Shown here: positions 44,655-54,243 of the stretch, piece by piece
How positions within the stretch are numbered: the first letter of the stretch is position 1
How the letters are laid out: each line of letters opens with the position of its first letter
NCBI RefSeq assembly: GCF_013155295.1
Contig: NZ_JABJXT010000011.1
Span: forward strand, 92,922 to 156,921
Direction: 5' to 3'
DNA from: Pseudogemmobacter hezensis
GTDB taxonomy: Bacteria > Pseudomonadota > Alphaproteobacteria > Rhodobacterales > Rhodobacteraceae
Length of the DNA stretch: 64,000 nucleotides
The notes under the pieces: generated by a model
Databases searched by the model: none
Told to the model about the DNA's origin: nothing
What the model saw: the letters and a program-made list of their open reading frames with translations, nothing else
Translations under genes and position numbers: made by a program

Positions 44655-46531
44655 TGCAGTCCTGCATTCACAAGGTTGATCGCATTCTGGTCAATCGAGA
44701 TGCCAGCGCCTTCGGCCATCGCGGTGGTGAAGGCATTCGAGGCATCATTCGAGACCGCCATTTCCAGCTGCGACGAGATCGCGGCCTTCAGCGCCTCGGC
44801 CTCATCGCCGCTGTCGGGGGCGGCGGTGATGGTGTCGAGATGCACGATCACGGTTGCATTGCCGCTGCTGACGACGCGAACCTCGCCTGCGGCCATCTCA
44901 AAGGCGGCCCCAAGCAGATCGGCGCTCAGATTGGTGGTGGCCCCGTCGCGCGAGACCTCGGTGATCTTCTCGGCATTGCCAAGGGTTGCGAAATCGGCGC
45001 CTGCCTCGGCCTCGGCTTTCAGGGCATCGGCGCGGGCCGTCAGCGCTTCGCGCAGGGCGATTTGCTGCATGCTGGCCTCGACCTCGGGCTTTGCCTCTTC
45101 AAAGGGGATCGGGGCCGGGGGCACCATTTCCACAAATTCCAGCGCCACAACGCCGCCGTCATCCAGCACCACCGCCTCGGGGAAGTCGCCCTGTTGCAGC
45201 GCGCTCGCGGCGGTGCGGAAGGCCTGATAGCCTTCCAGCTTATTGTCGCTTTGGGTGCCGGGGCCTGCGGTTGCGATGAAATCAAGCTGTCCGGTGGTCA
45301 TCCCGGTCTGGCTTGCCAGATCATCCAGCGTCGCACCCCCTGCCAGCAGGTCGTCGATCTCGTCGATCTTCACGTTGATCTGATGGCGGGCCTCTTCAAG
45401 GCGCACCTCCTGGGCCAGATCGTCATGGGCCTCTTCAAAGCTGGTCTCTTCGCCCGGCAGCACGCCATTGATGCGGAACAGCGTCGGCCCCAGAGAGGTT
45501 TCAGTGGATACCACCGCGCCCTCATTGGCGGCAAAGACCGCAGGCCCGGCCGCGCCCAGCTCTGCCTCAGAGACATCGCCCATATCGACGGCATCCATGG
45601 TCAGCCCACGCGCCGCGACCAGATCCTCAAAAGAGGTGCCAGCCGCCAGCTGTGTCTGTGCAGCTTCCAGGGCGGCATCGTCAGGATAGACCAGACGCTC
45701 GACCAGGCGGCGCGGCGGCACCACATATTCGGCAATCCGCGCGTCATACATCTTGCGGATCGCGGCCTCTTCAACCGGAAGATCGGCGGCGATGGCCTCT
45801 GGCAAAAGCACCGCATAGCGCAGACGCTTTGCCTCGGGGCGGGTGAAGGTGGCGATATTGGCGTCGTAATAGGCGCGGATCGCGGCCTCATCCGGGGTTG
45901 CCAGCGCCGCCGTCAGATCGGCCTCATTCAGGCGGATCAGGGTAAAGCTGCGCCGCTCGGCCACCCATTTGTAAAGCGCTTCGGTCGCGGCCTCATTGGG
46001 GGCAAAGCCGCCCGAGACCGCGCCGGTCAGGATCGAGCGGGCCACATCGCGGCGCAGGTTGGCCTCAAAATCGCTTTCGCGCAGGCCCAGTTCATTCAGG
46101 CGGCTGCGATAGACCGCCTGATCGAAGCTGCCAGAGCTGCCGATAAAGGCGCGTTGTTTCATGATCTCTTGCGCGACGGTGGCGTCACCGACCGAAAGCC
46201 CGGCCTTCAGGGCCGCATTGTCCAGCGCACCGCGCGTCACAAGGGCTGCAATCGCCTGACGGTCAAGCCCCAGGCTGATCGCCTGCTGCGCGCCAAGCTG
46301 GGTGCCCATCTGCTGCGAGAAGCGGCTGGCCTCATCGCGGACGGCCTGCACATAGTCACGCACCGGAATGTCGATGCTGCCGACCGAGCCGACCGAGCTG
46401 ACCGTATTGCCGAAATTCGCCGCGCCAAATCCGGTCAGGCCCGCGATCAGCAACCCGGTCACGGTCCAGGTCGCAATGGATCTGGCGGCACCTGGGCCTG
46501 ATTTCGGCTTTGCGTCAGAGGATTTGGCCAT
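44651..46531 (-). CDS. PpiD-like membrane-anchored peptidyl-prolyl isomerase
   Basis: A 626-residue periplasmic folding factor. Residues of about 17-40 (SIATWTVTGLLIAGLTGFGA) anchor it in the inner membrane. About 40-200 are a SurA-N-like chaperone domain, about 240-370 a parvulin-like domain (RLVERLVYPDDAALEAAQTQ, TMDAVDMGDVSEAELGAAGP), with a second, degenerate repeat after. PpiD-like proteins assist outer membrane protein folding at the translocon. The ATG at 46531 has GGAG 8 bases upstream. It precedes trpE with a 4-base overlap, a linkage common in Rhodobacterales. Confidence 0.87.
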   Translation of the reverse strand: MAKSSDAKPKSGPGAARSIATWTVTGLLIAGLTGFGAANFGNTVSSVGSVGSIDIPVRDYVQAVRDEASRFSQQMGTQLGAQQAISLGLDRQAIAALVTRGALDNAALKAGLSVGDATVAQEIMKQRAFIGSSGSFDQAVYRSRLNELGLRESDFEANLRRDVARSILTGAVSGGFAPNEAATEALYKWVAERRSFTLIRLNEADLTAALATPDEAAIRAYYDANIATFTRPEAKRLRYAVLLPEAIAADLPVEEAAIRKMYDARIAEYVVPPRRLVERLVYPDDAALEAAQTQLAAGTSFEDLVAARGLTMDAVDMGDVSEAELGAAGPAVFAANEGAVVSTETSLGPTLFRINGVLPGEETSFEEAHDDLAQEVRLEEARHQINVKIDEIDDLLAGGATLDDLASQTGMTTGQLDFIATAGPGTQSDNKLEGYQAFRTAASALQQGDFPEAVVLDDGGVVALEFVEMVPPAPIPFEEAKPEVEASMQQIALREALTARADALKAEAEAGADFATLGNAEKITEVSRDGATTNLSADLLGAAFEMAAGEVRVVSSGNATVIVHLDTITAAPDSGDEAEALKAAISSQLEMAVSNDASNAFTTAMAEGAGISIDQNAINLVNAGLQ

Positions 46532-46650
46532 GACTGGGCTCCGATCGGGACATTTGCGCCTGTCTAGAGGCAAGAGGAAAGCGGGGCAAGACCAGGCTTG
46601 GCTTGCTGTGCGGCGGCAGGCATCGGCCCTGCGCCGCACAGATCACAAAA

Positions 46651-47856
46651 TCAGGGGCGGAAATCGGCCAGGCGGCGGAACATCTCGGCAATGCCTTCGC
46701 GGTCGATATTGGCGAAAGCGATGCGGATCTGTTTGCGCCCGGCATCAGATCCCTCGGGCGTGAAGAAGGTGCCCGGCAGCATCAGGATCGCGCAATCGTC
46801 AACAAGGCGTTTGCAAAGCGCGTCAGAGGCCAGATCAAACGGATGCTCGACCCAGGCGAAATAGGCACCGCAGCCCATCAGTTTCCAGCCGGGCAGGGCG
46901 GTAAAGCCGCTGATCATCGCCTCGCGGCGCGAGAGGATCTCATCGCGCTCGCCCGCGACCCAGGGGCCCAGGTTCTGCATGCCCCAAAGCGCCCCGATCT
47001 GGCCCAGCTGATTGGGGCAGATCGAAACGGTGTCGAGGAATTTCTCAACCTGCACCAGCAGGCTGGCAGAGGCGGTGATCGCGCCCACCCTGTGGCCCGT
47101 CATGCGGTAGGCCTTGGAAAAGCTGTAAAGCTGGATCAGGCAGTCGTCCCAGGCTGGATCGGTGAAAAGATCATGCGGGCGCCCGCCTGTCGCCGCCGAG
47201 TGACGGCTGTCGAAATCGCGGTAGGTCTCATCGACGACCAGCGCGATGTTATGGGCGCGGGCCAGATCGCGGAAGGCGGCCATCGTCTGTGCCGGATATT
47301 CGACGCCACCGGGATTGTTCGGGGTGACCAGCACGATGGCGCGGGTCTTGGGCCCGATCAGGGCGCGGGCGGCTTCGACATCGGGGATCAGGTCTGCCCC
47401 GGTCTCCAGCGGGCGGGTGGTCACGCCGCTCATGTCCAGCCACATTTTATGGTTGAAATACCAAGGGGTTGGCAGAATAACTTCATCCCCCGGGCCGGCC
47501 AGCGCCGTCATCACCGCGCAAAAGGCCTGGTTGCAGCCATGGGTGATTGCGACCTGCGCGGGCGTGATCGCACCGCCATAGGATTGCGAGAATTGCGCCG
47601 CGATCTCAGCACGAAGCGCGGGCAGCCCCAGCACCGGGCCGTAAAGATGGGCGTCGGGATTGTTCAGCGCCGCATCCGCCAGCACTTCACGCAGCGCCAG
47701 CGGCGGGATCTCCATCGGCGCGGCCTGGCTGACATTGATCAGGGGGCGGCTGGCGGGGAAGGTTTTGCCCTCAATCCAGCGTCGCGCCTCCATCACCGGG
47801 GGCAGCTCGGTGGCCGAAAGGTTCGGGTTCAGCCGCGGGTTTTGGGGCAGGGACAT
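46651..47856 (-). CDS. Class I/II PLP-dependent aminotransferase
   Basis: A 401-residue aminotransferase of the aspartate aminotransferase fold. PLP contacts: THGCNQAFCAVM region, VTPNNPGGVEYP, ALVVDETYRDF, the Schiff-base Lys in QLYSFSKAYRMTGHRVGAIT and the carboxylate-binding Arg in KQIRIAFANIDREG. Substrate uncertain; might act on aromatic or branched amino acids. Single gene upstream of the PpiD-like gene, with 119 bases between. Confidence 0.87.
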   Translation of the reverse strand: MSLPQNPRLNPNLSATELPPVMEARRWIEGKTFPASRPLINVSQAAPMEIPPLALREVLADAALNNPDAHLYGPVLGLPALRAEIAAQFSQSYGGAITPAQVAITHGCNQAFCAVMTALAGPGDEVILPTPWYFNHKMWLDMSGVTTRPLETGADLIPDVEAARALIGPKTRAIVLVTPNNPGGVEYPAQTMAAFRDLARAHNIALVVDETYRDFDSRHSAATGGRPHDLFTDPAWDDCLIQLYSFSKAYRMTGHRVGAITASASLLVQVEKFLDTVSICPNQLGQIGALWGMQNLGPWVAGERDEILSRREAMISGFTALPGWKLMGCGAYFAWVEHPFDLASDALCKRLVDDCAILMLPGTFFTPEGSDAGRKQIRIAFANIDREGIAEMFRRLADFRP

Positions 47857-47985
47857 GGGGCGTGGCTCCTGGCGTGACGGATACGCGGGTGGCAGAGGGC
47901 TGCAGCGCAGGGGCTTTGCGCCCCCGCCGGGCCTGTCCCCGGGGTATCACCCCCCAGGGATCAGCCCGAGAGATTTGCCTTAAGA

Positions 47986-48495
47986 TCAGTCGGTTCCGCG
48001 ATAGGGCTGAACATATTGCAGCGCCATATCCCAGGGGAAGAAGATCCAGGTGTCCTGGCTGACCTCGGTCACATAGGTATCGACCTGGGGCTTGCCATGC
48101 GGCTTTGCATAGACGGTGCCGAAATGCGCCTTGGGGTAAAGCTTGCGCACCAGCTCCAGCGTTTTGCCGCTGTCGACCAGATCGTCGATCACCAGGATGC
48201 CGGAGCCATCGCCCATCAGCTCATCCTGCGGCGATTTGGTCACCACGGCCGAGACCTGCGACTGGTGATTGTAGCTTTTGACGCTGATCGTATCGATCAC
48301 CCGGATATCCAGCTCGCGGGCGACGATCATCGCGGGCACGAGGCCGCCGCGGGTGATCGCCACCACGGCGCGCCACTGGCCGCCCTCAAGCGGGCCCTTG
48401 CCATCCAGCCGCCAGGACAGCGCACGGGCATCACGGTGGATCTGGTCCCAGCTGATGTGGAACCCTTTTTCATGCGGCAAGCGGTCGGCGGCCAT
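47986..48495 (-). CDS. gpt: Xanthine-guanine phosphoribosyltransferase
   Basis: A 169-residue purine salvage enzyme converting xanthine and guanine to their nucleotides with PRPP. The PRPP-binding motif is [20 protein letters not shown], and the substrate region is [11 protein letters not shown], as in XPRT rather than HPRT. Expected length. Lies 10 bases after the LysE-type gene, so they may be co-transcribed. Confidence 0.93.
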   Translation of the reverse strand: MAADRLPHEKGFHISWDQIHRDARALSWRLDGKGPLEGGQWRAVVAITRGGLVPAMIVARELDIRVIDTISVKSYNHQSQVSAVVTKSPQDELMGDGSGILVIDDLVDSGKTLELVRKLYPKAHFGTVYAKPHGKPQVDTYVTEVSQDTWIFFPWDMALQYVQPYRGTD

Positions 48496-48505
48496 TGGCG
48501 TCCTT

Positions 48506-49117
48506 TCAGGTGGCGGCGATTTTCAGACTGAGCAAAGCAAGGATCCCGCCGAAGCACCGATCAATGGTGGTTTTCAGGCGGGCATAGGCGCGGCGGGTGC
48601 CCTCAAGCGAGAAGAGCCGCGCAATCAGAAGGTTGAAGAGAACCTCGTTCAGGAAAACCGCAACCAAAAGCGCGGTCAGCCAGGGCCAGGTGGTGCCCGG
48701 CGGCACGGTGCCGACGAAGATCGCGCCGAAAAACACCGCAGCCTTTGGGTTTGAAAACTGCGTCGCCAGCCCCAGCCACAAAGCCGCCAGCGCCCCGCGT
48801 GGGGGCGTGTCGCTGCTGCTGGCCAATGGCTCTGGCGCGTGGCGCCACATATTGAAGGCGATCCACAGCAGGAACAGCGCGCCCACGATCTTGAAGCCCC
48901 AGAACAGTGCCGGAACCAGGCGGAACAGCATTGCCAGCCCGAAAAGCGCCGCCAATGCCCAGAACACCGCGCCAAAGCCGATGCCGCAGGCCAGAAAGAA
49001 GCTGGTGCGCATGCCCTCGGTGACCGCTGTCCTTGCTGTCATCAGGACCGCCGGGCCAGGAGAGGCGGCGGCGATCAGATGCAACAGATAGGCGGCGAGG
49101 AATGCGCTGAGCGTCAT
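48506..49117 (-). CDS. LysE-family translocator
   Basis: A 203-residue inner-membrane exporter with six hydrophobic segments and the family start [20 protein letters not shown]. The [20 protein letters not shown] and [20 protein letters not shown] blocks match the RhtB/LysE superfamily, which exports amino acids or homoserine lactones. Substrate unknown. Placed one base after fabI and ten bases before gpt on the minus strand, so these three could be one transcript. Confidence 0.9.
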   Translation of the reverse strand: MTLSAFLAAYLLHLIAAASPGPAVLMTARTAVTEGMRTSFFLACGIGFGAVFWALAALFGLAMLFRLVPALFWGFKIVGALFLLWIAFNMWRHAPEPLASSSDTPPRGALAALWLGLATQFSNPKAAVFFGAIFVGTVPPGTTWPWLTALLVAVFLNEVLFNLLIARLFSLEGTRRAYARLKTTIDRCFGGILALLSLKIAAT

Positions 49118-49118
49118 T

Positions 49119-49952
49119 TCAGTCCTTCTTGCCGGTCACAACATCGATATCGGGGGCATCAATCGCCTTCATGCCGACGACATGATAGCCCGCATCGACG
49201 TGAAGGTTCTCACCCGTGGTGCCCGAGCCCAGATCCGACAAGAGGTAAAGCGCGGATTTGCCGACCTCTTCCTGCGTCACATTGCGGCGCAGCGGCGAGT
49301 TCAGCTCGTTCCATTTCAGGATATAGCGGAAATCACCAATCCCCGAGGCCGCCAGCGTCTTGATCGGCCCGGCCGAGATCGCATTGACGCGGATCCCGTC
49401 ACGGCCGAAGTCCTCGGCCAGATATTTGACCGATGCCTCAAGGGCTGCCTTGGCCACACCCATCACATTGTAATGCGGCATGACTTTCTCGGCACCGTAA
49501 TAGGTCAGGGTCAGCATCGCGCCACCCGGGCCCATCATTGCACCTGCGCGCCGGGCCACAGCGGTGAAGCTATAGACCGAGATATCCATCGACATGGCGA
49601 AATTGGCACGGCTGGTATCGGCGTAACGGCCGCGCAGCTCGTTCTTGTCGGAAAAGCCGATCGCATGAACCACGAAATCAATCGTGCCCCATTTCGCCTT
49701 CAGCCCCTCAAACAGGGCGTCGAGCGATTCTTCGCTTGCCACATCGCATTCGAACAGAAGCGGCTCTCCGAGGCTGGCCGCCAGCGGCTCTACCCTCTTT
49801 TTCAGCGCCTCACCCTGGTAGGAGAAGGCAAGCTCTGCCCCCGCGCCCGCCAGTGCCTGGGCCACGCCCCATGCAATCGATTTGTCATTGGCAAGGCCCA
49901 TGATCAGCCCGCGTTTGCCGGTCATTAATCCGGTTATCTGTCCGGTTGACAT
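49119..49952 (-). CDS. fabI: Enoyl-ACP reductase (NADH), FabI
   Basis: A 277-residue short-chain dehydrogenase-like enzyme for the last step of fatty acid elongation, target of triclosan. NAD-binding [20 protein letters not shown], catalytic Tyr in [20 protein letters not shown] with Lys six residues later, and [14 protein letters not shown], are standard for FabI. Start Met at 49952 has CAGGA close upstream; 23 more residues upstream are not conserved. Divergent from pdxH; their 5' regions nearly touch. Confidence 0.96.
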   Translation of the reverse strand: MSTGQITGLMTGKRGLIMGLANDKSIAWGVAQALAGAGAELAFSYQGEALKKRVEPLAASLGEPLLFECDVASEESLDALFEGLKAKWGTIDFVVHAIGFSDKNELRGRYADTSRANFAMSMDISVYSFTAVARRAGAMMGPGGAMLTLTYYGAEKVMPHYNVMGVAKAALEASVKYLAEDFGRDGIRVNAISAGPIKTLAASGIGDFRYILKWNELNSPLRRNVTQEEVGKSALYLLSDLGSGTTGENLHVDAGYHVVGMKAIDAPDIDVVTGKKD

Positions 49953-50078
49953 TCCTGGTCCCTCGCTCACCTTTACGGTTTGATAGCGTTGACGTTTAGG
50001 CGGAAAGACGGCCTGCCGCAAGGGCAGGGGAACCGCTCATTGACGCCAGGCAAACAGCCGCGGGATTGGGGACAGGCG

Positions 50079-50714
50079 ATGGAAAAGGGCGATATTTTTG
50101 CAGGCGACGACCCGTTCGTGCTGGCGCGGGCCTGGCTGGCCGAGGCGGAAAAGACCGAATCGAACGACCCCAACGCCATCGCGCTGGCCAGTGTCGACGC
50201 CGATGGTCTGCCCGATGTGCGTATGGTGCTGCTGAAGGAAATCGCTGACGATTCCTTTGTTTTTTATACGAATTATACCTCGGCCAAGGCCAGCCAGATC
50301 GAGGGGGCGGGCAAGGCCGCCTTTGTCATGCACTGGAAAAGCCTGCGCCGTCAGATCCGGGTGCGCGGTCTGGTGACCCGCGAAGAGGGCGCGGCCGCCG
50401 ACGCCTATTACAACAGCCGCAGCCTGACCAGCCGTCTGGGGGCCTGGGCCAGCCGCCAGTCGCAGCCGCTGTCCTCGCGTGAGGCGCTGATGGCTGAGGT
50501 GGCAAAGGTCACGCTGACCAAGGGGCCGATTCCCGCCCGCCCGCCCTTCTGGGGCGGCTTTCGCATCACGCCGCTTGCGGTTGAATTCTGGGCCGATGGC
50601 GCCTTTCGCCTGCATGACCGTTTTCGCTGGACCCGCGCCGCGCCCGGCGATCAGGTCGCCCGAAGAGTGACCGGGGCCTCGGGCGAGTGGTTCATTCAGC
50701 GGCTCAACCCCTGA
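50079..50714 (+). CDS. pdxH: Pyridoxamine 5'-phosphate oxidase
   Basis: A 211-residue FMN enzyme oxidising PNP/PMP to pyridoxal phosphate. Motifs: [20 protein letters not shown] and [20 protein letters not shown] (FMN), [19 protein letters not shown], and the C-terminal [19 protein letters not shown] end. The ATG at 50079 follows GACAGGCG and gives the usual length; the longer upstream reading would overlap the fabI start region. Confidence 0.95.
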   Translation: MEKGDIFAGDDPFVLARAWLAEAEKTESNDPNAIALASVDADGLPDVRMVLLKEIADDSFVFYTNYTSAKASQIEGAGKAAFVMHWKSLRRQIRVRGLVTREEGAAADAYYNSRSLTSRLGAWASRQSQPLSSREALMAEVAKVTLTKGPIPARPPFWGGFRITPLAVEFWADGAFRLHDRFRWTRAAPGDQVARRVTGASGEWFIQRLNP

Positions 50715-50837
50715 TCTGTGCCACCCAAATGGAAAAAAGGTAAACAATTGTGCCCGATTATACGATTCCCTCTTGATCCCTGGGGGGTATATCATCAACA
50801 ACCATAGAGGGCTTAATCTGGGGAGATAGTCCTTGCT

Positions 50838-51392
50838 ATGAGTGAAGAAGATAAGGCCGTGCAGGTGTTGCAGGGCCGGGTGAAGTGGTTTGATCCGGCT
50901 AAAGGCTTTGGCTTCATCGTGAGCGATACTTCCAATGCCGATATCCTGTTGCACGCGAATGTTCTGCGCAACTTTGGGCAGAGTTCAATCGCAGATGGAG
51001 CAGGCATAACAGTTCGGATTCAGGCTACTGCACGCGGTGTACAGGCGGTAGAGGTTCTGGCGATTGATCCACCTGAGGGGCAGGTCGTGCCCCTTGGAGA
51101 GCTGGCAGGCGAACTGTCGGCTGCAGACTTAAGCGCTTTGCCGCTTGAGCCTGTCCGGGTCAAATGGTTCGACAAGGCCAAGGGGTTTGGCTTTGCCAAT
51201 GCCTTCGGGCGCACAGAAGATATTTTCATCCACATAGAGGTCTTGCGGGTTTCAGGATTCGCAGATCTGATGTCGGGCGAGGCGGTCGCACTGAAAGTGA
51301 TCGACGGTCGCCGCGGCAGGATGGCAGTACAGGTGCTGAGTTGGGAACGTGCAATCATTGCTTCGGCAGAAGAGAACGCCGTAACCGTCTGA
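50838..51392 (+). CDS. Cold-shock protein with two CSD domains
   Basis: A 184-residue protein with two cold-shock OB folds, residues 11-78 (GRVKWFDPAKGFGFIVSD, NADILLHANVL) and 106-172 (VRVKWFDKAKGFGFANAF, EDIFIHIEVLR). The RNP1 motif KGFGF is complete in both; RNP2 is altered (DILLH, DIFIH). Typical of the double-CSD proteins of alphaproteobacteria, which bind single-stranded nucleic acid as RNA chaperones. Its leader of about 120 bases is AT-rich, as is common for csp genes. Confidence 0.93.
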   Translation: MSEEDKAVQVLQGRVKWFDPAKGFGFIVSDTSNADILLHANVLRNFGQSSIADGAGITVRIQATARGVQAVEVLAIDPPEGQVVPLGELAGELSAADLSALPLEPVRVKWFDKAKGFGFANAFGRTEDIFIHIEVLRVSGFADLMSGEAVALKVIDGRRGRMAVQVLSWERAIIASAEENAVTV

Positions 51393-51469
51393 AAAGGGGG
51401 GCAGCCGTTTCGGTTTGCCCCGCTTCTGACAGCTTTACCGGAAAATCACGGAACAGAGGGCTGCGCTTT

Positions 51470-52003
51470 TTGCCGATAGCGCATGGCGCGGTGCTTTCTT
51501 TGTGCCTGCTGGCAGCCGCGCCGATGGTGTCATCTCTTGCTCCGGCGCTGGCTGACCGCTTTGGCGGGGCTGCTTTTGCGGCCCAGAGCTGCTCGCTTGC
51601 GCGGCTGGATATCCGCAGCCCTGCGGGCTCGGGTGATGCTGTGCGGCAAAGTTTCAGCGTTGAGATCGCCGATACGCATGAAAGCCGGGCGAGGGGGCTG
51701 ATGTATCGGCGGGCGCTCGATCCGGGGGCGGGGATGCTGTTCATCTACGACAGGCCCCAGCGTGCCGAGTTCTGGATGAAGAACACCTATATCCCGCTGG
51801 ATATCATCTTCGCGGATGATCACGGTCGGGTGACGGTTGTGCATGAAAATGCGGTGCCACAGGATCTGACGCTGATTCCCGGCGGTGAAGGCGTGCGCTA
51901 TGTGCTTGAGATCAATGGCGGTCTGGCACGCAGGTCTGGCATCCGGCCAGGCAGCGAGATGCGCCATCCGCGCATTGCGGATGCAAGCTGGCCCTGCCCA
52001 TAA
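51470..52003 (+). CDS. DUF192 family secreted protein
   Basis: About 177 residues. A signal-peptide-like start (HGAVLSLCLLAAAPMVSSLA) leads to a mature domain with the DUF192 pattern: ESRARGLMYRRAL, AEFWMKNTYIPLDIIF, VLEINGGLARRSGIRPG. The family is a small beta-rich domain without a settled function, often exported. The start is unclear: no ATG precedes the signal peptide; a TTG at 51470 with GAGGG 10 bases upstream is used here, a GTG at 51491 is also possible. It begins about 77 bases after the csp gene and may share its transcript. Confidence 0.78.
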   Translation: MPIAHGAVLSLCLLAAAPMVSSLAPALADRFGGAAFAAQSCSLARLDIRSPAGSGDAVRQSFSVEIADTHESRARGLMYRRALDPGAGMLFIYDRPQRAEFWMKNTYIPLDIIFADDHGRVTVVHENAVPQDLTLIPGGEGVRYVLEINGGLARRSGIRPGSEMRHPRIADASWPCP

Positions 52004-52207
52004 GCCGATCACGCCCGAAACCATTGGGGGCGGCCTGGAGTGCCGGAAGAGCCCATCCTGAACCCAGCCTGAGTGTGGCCCTGATAGCCTGCCCGGCGGC
52101 CTGACGGGCCTTACCGAAGCCGATGCAAATCATTTTGCGGCTCCTGTCATTATTCATCATCCAGGGGCTTTCCCTTGCGCAATGAAACCGCTATCTGGGG
52201 GGACAGT

Positions 52208-52284
52208 CGGGGCGTAGCGCAGTCTGGTAGCGCGACGGTTTTGGGTACCGTAGGTCGGGAGTTCGAATCTCTCCGCCCCGACCA
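52208..52284 (+). tRNA. tRNA-Pro (anticodon TGG)
   Basis: A 77-base tRNA with encoded CCA. Acceptor stem CGGGGCG/CGCCCCG, D-arm TAGCGCAGTCTGGTAGCGC, anticodon arm ACGGT-TTTGGGT-ACCGT giving anticodon TGG, T-arm GTTCGAATC. It is followed 53 bases later by a phage integrase gene facing it, so its 3' half is very likely the prophage attachment site. Confidence 0.97.
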
Positions 52285-52337
52285 GCACTTAGCAGGTTTT
52301 TGGATAGTCCGTTTTGCAGTCCATTTTGCAAAACTGT

Positions 52338-53285
52338 TCACGATCCCTTCCTTGCTGCCTCCAGTTTCTTCGCAATTCCATCCGACATTTCGGGCGATAA
52401 AGCGGCATATCTGCCGATGACTTCGGCAGCATGCTTGATGCTCCAGCCCATGCAGGTCGCAATCTCTTTCAGGCTGGCATCGGCCCAAAGAAGTCTGGTC
52501 GCGGCGGTTCCTCGCGCGTCATACAGCCGTAACTCTGCCCGAATGCCGAGGCGGTCGCGCCATTGGCTGATCGCATCTCCTAGGTAATTTTCGTGCTGGT
52601 AGGGCTGCCCACCCTTGTTGACGATGAAGTGCGCCTGACCGTCCGGTGTATCCTCGATTAAGGCGTCCATACGGGGCGTGACGGGGATCGACGCAAGCCG
52701 CTTACGCTTTGTTGTCCAGATGACAATCCTCTTTCCACCCGACGTCGGGTGGATGTGCGCAGGGCCAAGCTGGGCCAGGTCGCCGGGGCGAAGGCCGGTC
52801 TCCGTGGCGGCAATGAGAATGCGTGCGATATGCGGCGGAGCACCAAGTAAGAACGCTTCAATCTCGGCTTCGGTCCAGAGAATTTCCGAGCGATTCGAGC
52901 GATACATGCCTTTCAGCTTGGTCAGGTGGTTTTGGCGCAAGGCAGTGCGGTCGTGCGCCCATCCGACAATGCGTTGCAGATGTCGCATCCTGTCGTCACC
53001 AACTTTTCCTCCGATTTCATCACGCCACCTGAGCACCGCACCCCGAATTCTGGAATCGTCGAATATGGTGCGGGGTGCGGATCCGAATTTTTGATCAATT
53101 CCGGATTTGGGGTGAAAGATTGAACCCCTCATGTCTGATTGCGTTCGCTTCGAAAGCCTCAGGAAATCCTGAGAGGCCAGGAAGTCGAGCAGGACTTCTC
53201 TGAATAGCCCCTTCGCCTTCTCTGCGACCGGACGTGCTGCCGACAGGGCCGCGAGATACTCGGGAGAGCCCTCTGAAAAGGCCAT
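52338..53285 (-). CDS. Phage tyrosine-type integrase
   Basis: A 315-residue site-specific recombinase. The N-terminal 110 residues are a SAM-like core-binding part; the catalytic part (about 160-305) has Arg I in ATETGLRPGDLAQLG, Lys in TTKRKRLASIPV, Arg II in LYDARGTAATRLL (its usual preceding His is Tyr), Trp in MGWSIKHAAE and the nucleophile Tyr in IGRYAAL. It faces the tRNA-Pro and ends 53 bases from it, the usual place for the int gene of a tRNA-integrated prophage. It looks intact and could still act. Confidence 0.93.
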   Translation of the reverse strand: MAFSEGSPEYLAALSAARPVAEKAKGLFREVLLDFLASQDFLRLSKRTQSDMRGSIFHPKSGIDQKFGSAPRTIFDDSRIRGAVLRWRDEIGGKVGDDRMRHLQRIVGWAHDRTALRQNHLTKLKGMYRSNRSEILWTEAEIEAFLLGAPPHIARILIAATETGLRPGDLAQLGPAHIHPTSGGKRIVIWTTKRKRLASIPVTPRMDALIEDTPDGQAHFIVNKGGQPYQHENYLGDAISQWRDRLGIRAELRLYDARGTAATRLLWADASLKEIATCMGWSIKHAAEVIGRYAALSPEMSDGIAKKLEAARKGS

Positions 53286-53376
53286 TCCGTCATTCCAAAA
53301 CGGCGTAGCGCCGCGACCGCGCGAAGCATAGTGTTATTCACGAAACGTCCCGTCTGCCAGCTTGGCCCGGGTTCGG

Positions 53377-53766
53377 TTAATGCCTTTCACCGTGATCTTG
53401 GACTTTGTCGCGGAACCAATCGTCTACTGCTGTTTCTTCGGGGGCAATTTCTGTAATCGAGGCGGGGGCGACAAATGCGATCCCGATATGGGTCTGGACC
53501 GCGATTTTGCCATGTTTCTCCGCCCCCTTTCTCTTGCGCGGCGGCGCGTGCTGCGTCGATAACCGCCTGGCACTGGCCCGTGCAGATCCGCAGATCGCCA
53601 TAGTCAGCGGCGGCCATGAGGACAGCGCCCCATGTGAGGCCGATCCAGAATTGCCAGACGCGCCAGGAAGCCCGCTTTTCGTATGGGCGCAGTGCGCCGC
53701 GCAGTGCCGTCTCGATATCGGCTTCGGTGGCGTTTTTCAGGGTCAGGTTGTAGTCAGAGAGGCCCA
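53377..53766 (-). pseudogene. Prophage hypothetical, probable frameshift
   Basis: Reading starts with GLSDYNLTLKNATEADIETA (its ATG overlaps the stop of the small membrane gene upstream, TGATG), and has a membrane helix (FWIGLTWGAVLMAAADYG). After a five-G run (53523-53527) the frame gives an Arg/Pro-rich tail that looks non-coding, while the +1 frame continues as KIAVQTHIGIAFVAPASITE and ends near 53377. One extra G would explain this, either a real mutation or a sequencing error. The original product would be about 129 residues with one membrane helix. Function unknown. Confidence 0.55.
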
Positions 53767-53952
53767 TCACGCATCCCCCATGATCAGAAGCAGGAGAATC
53801 GCGAGGAAGGGCGAGAAAAACAGGCTGATCAGCACCCAAGCGAGTGCGCTCCGGCCGCGATTGCGCGCCATATCGGCAGGAACAAGGATCATGAGCCATA
53901 TGGAAAACCACGTAGCAAAGATAATCATGATGCCGGCTGCTATACCTTCCAT
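53767..53952 (-). CDS. Small prophage membrane protein
   Basis: A 61-residue protein with two membrane helices (GIMIIFATWFSIWLMILV and AWVLISLFFSPFLAILLLLI) separated by a basic loop MARNRGRS. It resembles small bacterial membrane proteins of the PLDc_N/phospholipase-transporter-like type, but no function is claimed. It is part of the minus-strand early gene run, closely packed on both sides. Confidence 0.6.
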   Translation of the reverse strand: MEGIAAGIMIIFATWFSIWLMILVPADMARNRGRSALAWVLISLFFSPFLAILLLLIMGDA

Positions 53953-53955
53953 CCC

Positions 53956-54243
53956 CTATTCCCCCATCTTCGCGAGCGCGGCGCGGCGCTCCTGCACATC
54001 GGCCAGCATCAGGCGGTAGTCTGCCGTGCCGGAATACTCGCTCTCGATACAGCTTTCCCACTGGTCGAGCGCGAAAGTGGCAATCGCGATGATGCCTTTA
54101 AGCGTTTCGCCGTCGCGGCGCAGGTATTCGCACTGACCGTCGCGGCGGTATTCGTTCCAGCCGCCGACAAGCCCGCGCTGGCCTGTCAGCACATCAGTGC
54201 TGGCCCCATGAGTTTTCGCCCATATCCGTTCCGGCTCACCCAT
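53956..54243 (-). CDS. Prophage hypothetical protein
   Basis: A 95-residue soluble protein (GEPERIWAKTHGASTDVLTG, WNEYRRDGQCEYLRRD) with a helical C-terminal half. No family recognised. Its ATG overlaps the stop of the upstream gene by 8 bases, a phage-like packing, and the next gene starts 4 bases later. Functions of such early phage proteins are mostly unknown. Confidence 0.55.
   Translation of the reverse strand: MGEPERIWAKTHGASTDVLTGQRGLVGGWNEYRRDGQCEYLRRDGETLKGIIAIATFALDQWESCIESEYSGTADYRLMLADVQERRAALAKMGE

Noticed and set aside
44549..46501. Long plus-strand open frame (650 codons) opposite the PpiD-like gene
   Set aside because: Antisense of a real high-GC gene; no signal, domain or ribosome binding site.
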